Assembly (NCBI GenBank): GCA_024330185.1
Contig: JANDLV010000003.1
Location: 1 to 64,000 of the forward strand
Origin: Candidatus Siliceabacter maunaloa
GTDB taxonomy: Bacteria > Actinomycetota > Thermoleophilia > Solirubrobacterales > Solirubrobacteraceae
Reading direction: 5' to 3'
Length of the DNA stretch: 64,000 nucleotides
The stretch's first letter is position 1; every line of letters begins with the position of its first letter. Position numbers and translations under genes: made by a program. Shown in pieces: positions 16,782 to 25,260 of this stretch. The notes beneath the pieces are model-generated. The model was not told the DNA's origin, did no database searches, and worked only from the letters and a program-made list of their open reading frames with translations.

Positions 16782-17420
16782 GTGAATCCGCGCCTGGTCG
16801 TCGCCGTCGCCCTGGTCACGGCCGTCACGATGTTCGCGGCCGGCGTGGCGCTGGCCCCGCGGGGCACCGACGGCGCCGGAGCCACCACCGCACAGGGCAC
16901 CATCGCCGGCGCCCTGCGTCCGCCGGGCATCCCGCCGGCCGACTTCGCGCTGCGCGACCAGGACGGCGAGCGCGTCAGCGTCGCCGATCTGCGCGGTCAG
17001 GTGACCGTGGTCACCTTCCTCTACACGACGTGCGAGGACGCCTGCCCACTGGTCGCCCAGCAGATCCGCGGCGCGCTGGACCTCCTGGGCCGCGACGTGC
17101 CCGTGCTGGCCGTCTCGGTCGATCCCGCCGGCGATACGCAGCGCAGCGCGCGGTCGTTCCTGCTCGACCAGCGCCTGCCCGACCGCATGGACTTCCTCCT
17201 GGGCTCTAGCGAGGAGTTGCGCCCGGTGTGGGACGACTTCGGCATCCAGCCCCAGGCCACCCGCGAGGACGGCCCTCAAAGCGACCACTCCGTCTCGGTC
17301 GTGCTGCTGGACCGCGACGGGGTGCAGCGCATCGGCTACCCGATCAACGGGCTGACGCCCGACGCGCTGGCCAGCGACATCGCGCTGCTGGAGAGCGAGG
17401 GCGAGGGCACTAGGCGCTGA
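16782..17420 (+). CDS. SCO1/SenC family protein
   Basis: A 212-residue protein with an N-terminal membrane anchor (VVAVALVTAVTMFAAGVAL) and an extracytoplasmic thioredoxin fold. The copper site is complete: TTCEDACPL (CxxxCP) near residue 85 and the His in SDHSVSVVLLD near residue 168. SCO proteins deliver copper to the CuA site of cytochrome c oxidase or act as thiol-disulfide reductases. No oxidase genes are in the window. The 3' end overlaps the convergent membrane-protein gene by 11 bp. Confidence 0.9.
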   Translation: MNPRLVVAVALVTAVTMFAAGVALAPRGTDGAGATTAQGTIAGALRPPGIPPADFALRDQDGERVSVADLRGQVTVVTFLYTTCEDACPLVAQQIRGALDLLGRDVPVLAVSVDPAGDTQRSARSFLLDQRLPDRMDFLLGSSEELRPVWDDFGIQPQATREDGPQSDHSVSVVLLDRDGVQRIGYPINGLTPDALASDIALLESEGEGTRR

Positions 17421-18801
17421 GCAGGTACAGCGCCAGGCTGGTGAAGCCGACCATCACGGCCAGCATCCAGTACTGGGAGCGCGTGGCCACCTTCTCCACC
17501 TTGCCGTCGCCGTAGAGGGCCAGGGCGCGGTCGTGGGCCAGCACGAGGCCCGCCACGTGACCGACGATCAGCGCCCCGAGCTGCACGTACCAGATGGCTG
17601 CGGCCGAGAGGATCGTGTAGTCGATGGTCGCCGTGGCGGTGCCGAAGAGGTCGGCGCCCGTGCCCAGCGGGTCGGAGGCCAGGTAGGCGGTGCCCTGGCC
17701 GGTGAAGGCCAGCAGGGAGAAGTAGTGGGCCAGGAGGTAGGCCAGCGCGATGGGCACCAGCGTGTGGGCAAAGGTGCCGGCCAGCGCGGATGAGGGCCGG
17801 GCGCGGTCGACGGTGCGAACGCCGGCGATGCCCAGGCGGTAGAAGCCGCCGACCGCCGCCACCGCGAGGAACAGGCCGGCCGTGAAGGCCAGCTCGAGCG
17901 CGGTGTCCTGGGCGAAGCCCAAGCCGGCGAACGCGTCGGTGAACGTGACCGCCAGTCCCTGCCAGCCGTCGGCGTCGCCGCCCGTCCAGATCGGTCCGCC
18001 GGTGAAGCCGTCGAAGGTCGTGGTGCCGATCATCACCACCAGCAGCGCGACCGTCCCCGGGAGCGCGACGATCTGGGCCACGCCAGCCAGCGGGCGTCGC
18101 ACGTGCAGGCGCCCCGCCTCCCAGCGCAGCGGCGAGAGCCCGGCGAACAAGCCGAAGTAGACCGAGAAGGCGTCGGCGTTGCGCGTCCAGGGCTCGACCC
18201 CGAACAGGGTCATGCCCACGAGCATCACCGCGGCGTAGCCCAGCATGCACAGGGCCAGGGCGCTGGGGTCCTGGCCCCAGGGCGCGACGAGCTCGACCCA
18301 CGCGAAGCCCGCGAGCCCGACGGCGGCGGGCCAGCGCCCCAGGCGCTGCGGGTAGGTCAGGGGCGGCGGCGCGTCGCCGCCCACGATGCGCGTCCCCAGC
18401 CACCCCGCGGCGCGGCCCAGCGCGTGCCAGGGATTGAAGGCGCGGAACACGTCGCCCAGGAACAGGCTGAGCAGCGGGATGCCCACCCAGAAGTGGACGT
18501 AGACGAACGTCGGGGTGATGTTCTCCTGCTGGTTCTGGGCCCCGGCCAGGCCGGCGTAGATCAGCAGCCCGAAGAGGCCGAGGCCGACCAGTCCGCACAG
18601 GATCTCCAGCGGGCGGCGCGGGAGCTGGGCCACCGTGCGCTCCCGGGGCTCCTGCAGCTTGGGTCGGCGCCAGAGCACCGCGAGGCCCAGGAAGGACAGG
18701 ATGAGCACGAGCGCCGCGCCGAGGTTGAACAGCTCCACCGGGATCGGCAGGTCCTCGCGGCCGATGCTGACCCCGTGGGCGAGCTGGAGGAACGGCTTCA
18801 T
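17410..18801 (-). CDS. Polytopic membrane protein (fenitrothion hydrolase-like annotation family)
   Basis: A 463-residue protein with roughly ten to twelve hydrophobic helices. It starts MKPFLQLAHGVSIGREDLPIP and has conserved-looking ENITPTFVYVHFWVGIPLLS, FNPWHALGRA and IALAYLLAHYFSLL segments with several His residues inside helices. Databases label relatives of this actinobacterial family fenitrothion hydrolase, but the sequence shows no hydrolase motif. A metal- or heme-related membrane role is equally possible given the buried His and the convergent SCO1 gene. A TACAAT -10 (18812-18817, minus strand) lies 10 nt upstream of its ATG. Confidence 0.7.
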   Translation of the reverse strand: MKPFLQLAHGVSIGREDLPIPVELFNLGAALVLILSFLGLAVLWRRPKLQEPRERTVAQLPRRPLEILCGLVGLGLFGLLIYAGLAGAQNQQENITPTFVYVHFWVGIPLLSLFLGDVFRAFNPWHALGRAAGWLGTRIVGGDAPPPLTYPQRLGRWPAAVGLAGFAWVELVAPWGQDPSALALCMLGYAAVMLVGMTLFGVEPWTRNADAFSVYFGLFAGLSPLRWEAGRLHVRRPLAGVAQIVALPGTVALLVVMIGTTTFDGFTGGPIWTGGDADGWQGLAVTFTDAFAGLGFAQDTALELAFTAGLFLAVAAVGGFYRLGIAGVRTVDRARPSSALAGTFAHTLVPIALAYLLAHYFSLLAFTGQGTAYLASDPLGTGADLFGTATATIDYTILSAAAIWYVQLGALIVGHVAGLVLAHDRALALYGDGKVEKVATRSQYWMLAVMVGFTSLALYLLSA

Positions 18802-18889
18802 GGCGGCGCCGATTGTAGAGGTGCGCCCCGGCGTCAGAGCGATGACCGTGCAAGCTTCCGCGGGGGCACCGGAATCCGAGCAAAGAACC

Positions 18890-18921
18890 TGTTAGGGTCG
18901 CCTTAGTTAGGTTACCCTTAC
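18890..18921 (+). promoter_or_regulatory. DtxR/IdeR-like box overlapping the ABC operon promoter
   Basis: The segment holds TTAGGGTCGCCTTAG (18892-18906) joined to TTAGGTTACCCTTAC (18907-18921). The second matches the first eight bases and several later ones of the IdeR/DtxR consensus TTAGGTTAGSCTAACCTAA; the CCTTAGTTAGG centre (18901-18911) is itself a near-palindrome. A possible -10, TACCCT (18913-18918), lies inside the box. Repression by a metal-loaded DtxR-family protein is the inference; a DtxR gene is at 53940-54614. Confidence 0.45.
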
Positions 18922-18936
18922 TTTCCGGAGGCCACC

Positions 18937-20595
18937 ATCCGCGCCGCTCTCGCCACCACCGTCTTCGTCCTCGTGAGCCTCGCGCTCGGCGCCGTCCGCG
19001 CCGGTGCCCAGGAGGAGAGCGTCCTGCGGATCGCCATCCCGACCGACTACGCGAACCTGTCCGTCTACACGGCCGGCGCCAGCGACGCCGACCCCTTCGT
19101 CGGGCTGATCTACGACACCCTCTTCAGCAGCCCGTACGTCGACGAGCCCCAGCCGCTGCTGGCCACATCCGCCGAGGCCGAGCCCGGCAACCGCACCTGG
19201 ACGATCGCGCTGCGCGAGGGCGTGCAGTGGCACGACGGCCGCCCCTTCACGGCGCGGGACGTCGTCTTCACCTACGAGCTCTACCGCGACGGGGAGCCCA
19301 ACCGCTGGACCCACCACGCAAGCGACTCGCCCGACATGGAGCGCGTCGAGGCCCTGGACGAGTCCACCGTGCGCATCACCTGCGCGCAGCCGTGCCCGAC
19401 GCTGCGCGACATCACCCTGGCCGACCTGCCCATCCTCCCTGCGCACGTCTGGTCGGCCGTGGAGGACCCGCAGACCTTCGACGGTGTGGCCGTCGGCACC
19501 GGGCCCTACCGCGTCCAGCGCTACACGCCCGGTGAGCGCTACCTGCTGGAGGCCAACGAGTCCTACCACAGCGGCGAGCCCGTGGCAGACCGCCTGGAGC
19601 TGGCGATCATCCCCGAGCCGTCGTCGGCCTTCCTCGCCCTGCGCTCGGGTCAGGTGGACGCCGTCAGCTCGCCCCTGCCGCCCCAGCTCGTCGAGAGCTT
19701 CGAGGACGACGAGGAGCTCGAGGTGCTCCAGTCCACGCCCTTCTCCGACGCCGAGCTGGTCTTCAACATGGACCGCGAGCCGCTGGGCTCCACGGCCTTG
19801 CGCCGCGCGGCGATGCTCGCGATCGACAAGGACCGCCTGCTGGAGACCGTCCTGCTGGGTCGCGGCCTGTCGGGCACACAGAGCTGGCCCCACCCGCAGT
19901 CCCCGTGGACGAGCGAGAACCCGCCGATGCCCCACGACCCCCGTGAGGCCCGCCGGCTGATCGACGAGGCGGGGCTCGCGGGAACCGAGATCGAGATCCT
20001 CGTCCCCCAGCAGCAGCCCACCGTCCAGCGTGGGATGGAGCTGGCGGCTGCTGACCTGCGCGCGGTCGGCATCGAGACCTCGCTGCGCCCGGTCGACGCG
20101 GCCACCCGCGCGGAGCTGACCGCCGAGGGCGACTTCGACGCCTACGTCTGGGTGGCCACGGCGCACGCGCTGGCCGACCCGACACAGCTCATCCAGAGCT
20201 TCGAGTCCTCTTCCTACCTGGGGACCTACGACAACCCCGAGGTCGCGCGCCTGCTCACGCAGGCCGAGGGCGCCGACACGGTCGAGGAGTTCCGCTCGCT
20301 CATCTCGAGCACCCACGGCATCCTGGCCGACGACCCGCCGGTGGTGCCCCTCTTCTATCCCGAGGAGCGCTACGCCGTCCGCCCCGCCGCCTTCGACGGC
20401 TGGGAGGGCTCCCCCGGCCTCGGCGTCGTGCACAAGTTCTCGCTGGTCGGCGAGGAGGGCTCGACGGCCGCCGTGAGCTCGGAAGAGTCGGGCGGACCGA
20501 GCACACTGGGGATCGTCATCGCGGCCCTGGCGGTGGCCGGAATCGCGGGAGCCGTGCTGCTGCGCCGGCGCCGGTCCGGGCGTGCGAACGCCTGA
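18937..20595 (+). CDS. ABC transporter solute-binding protein, family 5 (Opp/Dpp/Nik type)
   Basis: An extracytoplasmic binding protein of about 552 residues. The body is SBP family 5: WTIALREGVQWHDGRPFTARDVVFTYE, VGTGPYRVQRYTPGERYLLEAN and LRRAAMLAIDKDRLLETVL. A C-terminal helix (TLGIVIAALAVAGIAGAVLL-RRRR) anchors it to the membrane. GTG 18973 would destroy the signal peptide; in frame upstream, CCGGAGG (18924-18930) precedes an ATC codon at 18937 that opens RAALATTVFVLVSLALGAV, a proper signal sequence. I therefore favour an ATC start. First gene of a six-gene operon. Confidence 0.88.
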   Translation: MRAALATTVFVLVSLALGAVRAGAQEESVLRIAIPTDYANLSVYTAGASDADPFVGLIYDTLFSSPYVDEPQPLLATSAEAEPGNRTWTIALREGVQWHDGRPFTARDVVFTYELYRDGEPNRWTHHASDSPDMERVEALDESTVRITCAQPCPTLRDITLADLPILPAHVWSAVEDPQTFDGVAVGTGPYRVQRYTPGERYLLEANESYHSGEPVADRLELAIIPEPSSAFLALRSGQVDAVSSPLPPQLVESFEDDEELEVLQSTPFSDAELVFNMDREPLGSTALRRAAMLAIDKDRLLETVLLGRGLSGTQSWPHPQSPWTSENPPMPHDPREARRLIDEAGLAGTEIEILVPQQQPTVQRGMELAAADLRAVGIETSLRPVDAATRAELTAEGDFDAYVWVATAHALADPTQLIQSFESSSYLGTYDNPEVARLLTQAEGADTVEEFRSLISSTHGILADDPPVVPLFYPEERYAVRPAAFDGWEGSPGLGVVHKFSLVGEEGSTAAVSSEESGGPSTLGIVIAALAVAGIAGAVLLRRRRSGRANA

Positions 20596-20620
20596 ACCGG
20601 CGGCGGTAGCGCCCTCCCTC

Positions 20621-21595
20621 ATGACCCGCCTGCTCAGCCGAAAGCTCACGCAGTACGGCCTCGTGCTCGCGCTCGTCCTGGTGGTCAGCTTCGCGTTGCC
20701 GCGTCTGGCCCCGGGCGACCCGGTGACCTACCTGCTGGGGCCCGAGGAGGCGGCGGCGCTGAGCCCCGCGGACCGCGATCGCGTCGCCGGGCAGTTCGGC
20801 CTCGACGCGCCGCTGCCCGCCCAGTTCGTCGACTACGTCGGCGGCGTGCTCAGCGGCGACCTCGGGACGTCGGTGCGTTACGGGGCGCCGGTGGCCGAGG
20901 TGCTGCTCGACCGCCTGCCCTGGACGCTGCTGCTGGTGGGCGGCGCCGGGCTGCTGGCCGCGGCGCTCGCGCTGTGGGCGGCCGTCGCCGGCGCGCGGCG
21001 GCCGGGCGCGCGGGACACCGACATCCTCGGGGGCGTCCTGCTGCTCAGTGCGATCCCGCCGTTCTTCCTGGGCATGCTCCTCCTCGCCGTGGTCTCCGCC
21101 GAGCTGGGGCTCCTGCCCGCCTACGGCGCGAGCTCGGCGGAGGGTGGCCTGCTGGGCCTCGACGTGCTCGAGCGCCTGCTCCTGCCCCTCGTGACGCTCA
21201 CCGTCACCACGACGGCGGTCATCTACCTCATAGCCCGCACGTCGCTGCTGACCGAGCTGTCGCAGGGCTACGTGCGCTTCGCGCGGGCCAAGGGCGTGGG
21301 GGAGCGGGCGATCCTGCGCTCCCACGTGCTGCGCAACGCACTCCTGCCGATCGTGACGGTCTTCATGGTCAGTTTCGGCGACGTCCTGGGCGGCGCCGTC
21401 GTGATCGAGACGGTGTTCGCGTACCCGGGCCTGGGCAGCGCGATCTACGAAGGGGTGCTGGCGCGCGACTTCCCGTTGCTGCAGGGCGCCCTGCTGCTCG
21501 TCGCCGTGGCGGTGATCGCGGCCAATGCGCTGGCCGACGCGCTGTACGCGACGATCGACCCACGGGTGCGCCGCACGGGCGAGGTGCCGGCGTGA
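20621..21595 (+). CDS. ABC transporter permease, DppB type
   Basis: A 324-residue inner-membrane permease with about six helices. It has the N-terminal RLAPGDPVTYLLG motif, the conserved FGLDAPLPAQFVDYV periplasmic segment and the ATPase-contact EAA loop RFARAKGVGERAILRSHVLRNALLP. ATG 20621 gives the usual DppB N-terminus; GTG 20582, which overlaps the upstream stop by 14 bp, is a longer alternative. Its partner permease and a fused ATPase follow directly. Confidence 0.92.
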   Translation: MTRLLSRKLTQYGLVLALVLVVSFALPRLAPGDPVTYLLGPEEAAALSPADRDRVAGQFGLDAPLPAQFVDYVGGVLSGDLGTSVRYGAPVAEVLLDRLPWTLLLVGGAGLLAAALALWAAVAGARRPGARDTDILGGVLLLSAIPPFFLGMLLLAVVSAELGLLPAYGASSAEGGLLGLDVLERLLLPLVTLTVTTTAVIYLIARTSLLTELSQGYVRFARAKGVGERAILRSHVLRNALLPIVTVFMVSFGDVLGGAVVIETVFAYPGLGSAIYEGVLARDFPLLQGALLLVAVAVIAANALADALYATIDPRVRRTGEVPA

Positions 21596-22437
21596 CCGCG
21601 CGGCGCCGGGCGCTGGCCCGAGTGGGGGGCGGTGTGCTGGCCGCGCTGATGGTCGTCGCCCTGCTCGCCGGCCTGCTCGCGCCCCACGATCCGAGCGTCA
21701 CGGCAGGTCCCTCCTTCTCCAGCCCGTCGCTCGCCCATCCCCTGGGGACCAACGACGTCGGCCAGGACATCCTGTCCGAGCTGCTCTACGGCGCACGCAA
21801 CTCGCTGGCCATCGGCGGTCTGGCGGCGGCGATGGCGGTCGCCATCGCGACGATCGTCGGCCTCGCCGCGGGCCTGGGCCGCCCGCTGGCCGAGGCTGGG
21901 CTGATGCGCACCGCCGATCTTGTTCTCGCCGTCCCCGTCGTGCCGCTGATGGTCGTGCTGGGCGCGTTCTTCGGCGGCGGCGCGGTGACCCAGATCCTGG
22001 TCATCGGCGGCCTACTGTGGGCGCCGGCCGCCCGCGAGACGCGCGCCCAGGCGCTGTCGCTGCGCGAGCGCGGGCCGGCTCGGGCGGCCGTCGCCATGGG
22101 CGCCGGCCGCCTGCACGTGGCCCGCTGGCACCTGCTGCCCGCGCTCGTGCCGCTCGCCGCCAGCCAGTTCGTGCGGGCGGCGGCGCTGGCCATCCTGCTC
22201 GAGGCCTCGCTGTCGTTCCTGGGCCTGGGCGACCCGATCGCCAAGAGCTGGGGCACCATGCTGCACTTCGCGCAGGTGCAGGGCGCCGTCCTGACCGACG
22301 CCTGGCTGTGGTGGGTCGTCCCGCCCGGGCTGGCCATCGCCACCACGGTCCTGAGCCTCGCGCTGCTGGCCACAGCGCTGGACGGACGGCGCACGGCGCC
22401 GGCGCTGGGAACGCTGGCGACGGGGCGGCCGGCATGA
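21592..22437 (+). CDS. ABC transporter permease, DppC type
   Basis: A 281-residue permease. LAPHDPS, SLAHPLGTNDVGQDILSEL and the coupling loop RERGPARAAVAMGAGRLHVARWHLLPAL are standard DppC/OppC features, and EASLSFLGLGDPIAKSWGTML ends the core. Hydrophobicity suggests six helices. GTG 21592 overlaps the dppB-type stop by 4 bp and the gene's stop overlaps the ATPase start (ATGA), so the operon is tightly coupled. Confidence 0.92.
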   Translation: MTARRRALARVGGGVLAALMVVALLAGLLAPHDPSVTAGPSFSSPSLAHPLGTNDVGQDILSELLYGARNSLAIGGLAAAMAVAIATIVGLAAGLGRPLAEAGLMRTADLVLAVPVVPLMVVLGAFFGGGAVTQILVIGGLLWAPAARETRAQALSLRERGPARAAVAMGAGRLHVARWHLLPALVPLAASQFVRAAALAILLEASLSFLGLGDPIAKSWGTMLHFAQVQGAVLTDAWLWWVVPPGLAIATTVLSLALLATALDGRRTAPALGTLATGRPA

Positions 22438-23993
22438 GCGACCTGCTCGAGCTTGAGGGACTGCACGTCGCCTACGGCGACCGCCTCGCGGTGCCCGGCG
22501 CGAGCCTCACCGTCGGCGCGGGCGAGTCGGTCGGCCTCGTCGGCCCCTCGGGCTCGGGGAAGAGCACCCTGGTCGCGGCGGCGCTGGGCCTGCTGCCCGG
22601 AGAGGCGCGTGTGGACGGCGGGACCGCGCGCTTTCGCGGCGAAGACCTGCTGGCCGCGAGCCCGGGCCGTCTGCGGGCGCTGCGCGGCGCGCAGATCGGC
22701 TACGTCACCCAGGACGCGATGCGCGCGCTGAACCCGACGATGCGCGCCGGGCGCCAGGTGGCCGAGGCGATGACGGTGCACGGGGCCTCACCCCCGCGGG
22801 CCGCCGAGCGGCTGGGCGAGCTGCTGGCCCTCGTCGGCCTGGCTGCCGAGCACGCCGACGCCTACCCGCACGAGCTGTCGGGCGGACAGCGCCAGCGGAT
22901 CGCGCTGGCCGCCGCGATCGCCAACGAGCCCGACCTGCTGGTGGCCGACGAGCCCACCACCGGGCTGGACGTGGTCGTGCAGCGACGGCTGCTCGACCTC
23001 CTGTCCGGCCTGCGCGAGCGCATGGGGCTCGCGCTGCTGCTCATCTCCCACGACGAGCGCGTCGTGGCCCGCCTGTGCGATCGCGTGCAGCGCCTGGGCC
23101 CCTGGGGGCAGCCGCCGAGCCCGGTGCAGCCGGTGCGACCGGCCGCGCCGCGCGCGGGCCGAGGTGACGCCCCCGCCTACGAGAACCCCCACGCCTCCGC
23201 CTACGGGGGCTCGCACCCCCCCGCCACCGCGGCCCCGCTGCTCGAGCTGCGCGGGGTGAGCGCCACCTACCGGCGGCGCGCGGGCCGCGGCCGGGCGGTG
23301 CCTGCGCTGCGCGAGGTCGATCTGACCCTCCGGCGCGGCGAGATCGTGGGGCTCGTGGGGCGAAGCGGGGCGGGCAAGTCCACCCTGGCGCTGCTGGCGC
23401 TCGGGCTGATCGCGCCGAGCGCGGGCGAGGTGCGGATCGAAGGGCGCCCGCTCGCCGCGCTGGGCCGCCGGGCGCGCCGGCAGCAGCGCTCGCGGATGCA
23501 CCTGATCTTCCAGGACGCCTACGACGCGCTGCCCGAGCGCCTGACGGTGCAGCGTGTCCTCGCCGAGCCGCTTGTGATCCAGGGCCGGCGACCCGACCGT
23601 GAGGGCCTCGCCGACGCCCTCGCGCGGGCCGGGCTGCGGCCTGCGGAGGCGTTCCTGGGCCGCACGGCGGCCGAGCTCTCGGGCGGCGAGCGCCAGCGCC
23701 TCGCGCTCGCGCGCGCCATCGCCGCGCGGCCACAGCTGGTCGTGGCCGACGAGCCGACCTCGATGCTCGACCCCGACCTGCGCATCGAGCTGATCGACGG
23801 CATGCGCGCGGCGCGCGACCGCGACGGCACCACGTTCCTGTTCATCACCCACGACCTCGTGCTCGCTCGCCGCGTGTGCGACCGCCTCGTGGTGCTGGCG
23901 GAGGGGCGAGTGGTGGAGCACGGCCCCGTCGAGCAGGTGCTCGCCACCCCGTGCGCGCCGGAGACGCGGACGTTGCTCGAGGCTGCGCTATGA
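22434..23993 (+). CDS. Fused two-domain ABC ATPase (DppD-DppF type)
   Basis: A 519-residue protein with two nucleotide-binding domains that are separate subunits in most Opp systems. Domain 1: Walker A GPSGSGKS (residue 37), signature ELSGGQRQR and Walker B LLVADEPTTGLD. Domain 2: Walker A GRSGAGKS near 308, ELSGGERQR and VVADEPTSMLD. A Pro/Ala-rich linker of about 50 residues separates them. The fusion fixes a 1:1 ratio of the two domains. It energises the two preceding permeases from the cytoplasm. Confidence 0.93.
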   Translation: MSDLLELEGLHVAYGDRLAVPGASLTVGAGESVGLVGPSGSGKSTLVAAALGLLPGEARVDGGTARFRGEDLLAASPGRLRALRGAQIGYVTQDAMRALNPTMRAGRQVAEAMTVHGASPPRAAERLGELLALVGLAAEHADAYPHELSGGQRQRIALAAAIANEPDLLVADEPTTGLDVVVQRRLLDLLSGLRERMGLALLLISHDERVVARLCDRVQRLGPWGQPPSPVQPVRPAAPRAGRGDAPAYENPHASAYGGSHPPATAAPLLELRGVSATYRRRAGRGRAVPALREVDLTLRRGEIVGLVGRSGAGKSTLALLALGLIAPSAGEVRIEGRPLAALGRRARRQQRSRMHLIFQDAYDALPERLTVQRVLAEPLVIQGRRPDREGLADALARAGLRPAEAFLGRTAAELSGGERQRLALARAIAARPQLVVADEPTSMLDPDLRIELIDGMRAARDRDGTTFLFITHDLVLARRVCDRLVVLAEGRVVEHGPVEQVLATPCAPETRTLLEAAL

Positions 23994-24595
23994 GCCCAAC
24001 GAGCTTCCCGGTGACCATCGTCCAGCCCGACCGCGCGCCGCTGCCTGAGGCGGCGCGGCGCCTGGAGCAGGTGCCGCGAACGCTCGCCGCGCGTGCGCTG
24101 CACCGCCTCGAGCCCGAGCCCGGGCTGCTGGCGGTGCCCCGGCACACCGACCAGGAAGCCTTGTGGTGCGCAAGCGCACGGATCCTCGCGTTCCTGGAGG
24201 CCGGCGGCGTGGTGGCCTCGTTCGTCGAGCACTACCGGCCGTGGCTGCCGGGCGCGCGCTACCGCCACACCGATCACCGCCTCACCCGCTACACCGTCCA
24301 CCGCGCTGCGCCCCACCCGGTCTTCGACCCCGTCGACGATCGCGAGCTCTACGAGTTCCGTGGCGTGGTCGGCTGGTTCGCCCAGGGATACCTCGAACCG
24401 TGCGTGGGGGCTGAGGTGCTCCTGCGCGACCCCGACGGCCACGCGCTCGCCTACATCGATCGCACCAGCACGCTGGGCACCGTCTTCGCAACGCCTGGGG
24501 CCGACCTGCTCGTGCTCGACCGCTGGCGGCGCGGTGGCTTCGTCGGCGCGTTCGCGCGGCTGGTTGCGTGGGCGCGCGAGGAGGCCTGGCGGTGA
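23990..24595 (+). CDS. Class I GATase-like protein, first of a tandem pair
   Basis: A 201-residue cytoplasmic protein, coupled to the ATPase by an ATGA overlap. SARILAFLEAGGVVASFVEHYRPWLPGARY and ALAYIDRTSTLGTVFATPGADLL resemble the strands and loops of ThuA/class I glutamine-amidotransferase-like folds, and similar segments recur in the next gene. There is no GxCxG nucleophile, so amidotransferase activity is unlikely. As the fifth gene of a transporter operon, it might process or sense the imported solute. The family call is by eye and weak. Confidence 0.6.
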   Translation: MSPTSFPVTIVQPDRAPLPEAARRLEQVPRTLAARALHRLEPEPGLLAVPRHTDQEALWCASARILAFLEAGGVVASFVEHYRPWLPGARYRHTDHRLTRYTVHRAAPHPVFDPVDDRELYEFRGVVGWFAQGYLEPCVGAEVLLRDPDGHALAYIDRTSTLGTVFATPGADLLVLDRWRRGGFVGAFARLVAWAREEAWR

Positions 24596-25260
24596 GACCG
24601 ATCGCCTACCTGACCGGAGGCCACTGGTTCGAGCAGTCCATTCTCGCGCGCGAGCCCTACGCGAGCGCCCTGGATCCCATCTACCTGCCCGAGCTGACGC
24701 CGTGCGTCCTGGAGCCCCAACAGGTCGCGATCCTCGGCTCGCGCGCCGACGCCGACGCCCTCGCCGAGCAGGGGCCTGCGCTCCTGGCCTGGTGGCACAC
24801 CGGTGGTGACCTGATCGCCTTCGACCAGCCGCCGGTCGACTGGCTGCCGGGAGCCGCCTTCGAGCCGCGCGAGACCAACTTCTGGTGGTGGTGCACGCCG
24901 GGAGCCGACCTCCCTCTGGAGAGCCCCGGCCTGGGCGACCCCGTGCTCGCGGGCCTCGAGCACGACGACGTCAAGTGGCACCACCACGGCGTCTACCACC
25001 CCCCGCGCGAGGCCCGCACGCTGATCGCCACCCCCGACGGCGGCGCGGTGCTCTACGTCGACCAGCGCCCCGGCTCCGGCCGGCTCATCGCCACCACCAT
25101 GGACCCCGACTATCACACCGGCCAGGGCTTCATCCCCAAGGCCGAGCGCCTGCTCGAGCACCTGGTGGTGTCGTTCGCGGCAGGGATCAGGCCTCACCAT
25201 CCACGTCGTACACCTCCGTCGCCGGGGCGGCCATCAGGCGGTCGGCCATCTCCTGCTTGA
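24592..25260 (+). CDS. Class I GATase-like (ThuA-like) protein, second of a tandem pair
   Basis: A 222-residue protein with IAYLTGGHWFEQSIL at the start, VAILGSRADADAL, WWHTGGDLIAFDQPPVDWLPGAAF, a His/Trp-rich middle (NFWWWC; KWHHHGVYHPP) and AVLYVDQRPGSGRLIATTMDPDYH near the end, like ThuA-type domains. The His cluster could bind metal. GTG 24592 overlaps the previous stop by 4 bp. The last 25 residues, Pro/Arg-rich, overlap 74 bp of the convergent FmdE-like gene and are probably disordered. Function unknown; see the finding on this operon. Confidence 0.62.
   Translation: MRPIAYLTGGHWFEQSILAREPYASALDPIYLPELTPCVLEPQQVAILGSRADADALAEQGPALLAWWHTGGDLIAFDQPPVDWLPGAAFEPRETNFWWWCTPGADLPLESPGLGDPVLAGLEHDDVKWHHHGVYHPPREARTLIATPDGGAVLYVDQRPGSGRLIATTMDPDYHTGQGFIPKAERLLEHLVVSFAAGIRPHHPRRTPPSPGRPSGGRPSPA

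Noticed and set aside
16501-18906. Long plus-strand open frames opposite the polytopic membrane protein
   Set aside because: Low-complexity His/Gln/Arg composition typical of antisense frames in GC-rich DNA.
18973-20595. GTG 18973 as the start of the solute-binding protein
   Set aside because: It removes most of the hydrophobic signal sequence and has no ribosome-binding site, unlike the ATC at 18937.
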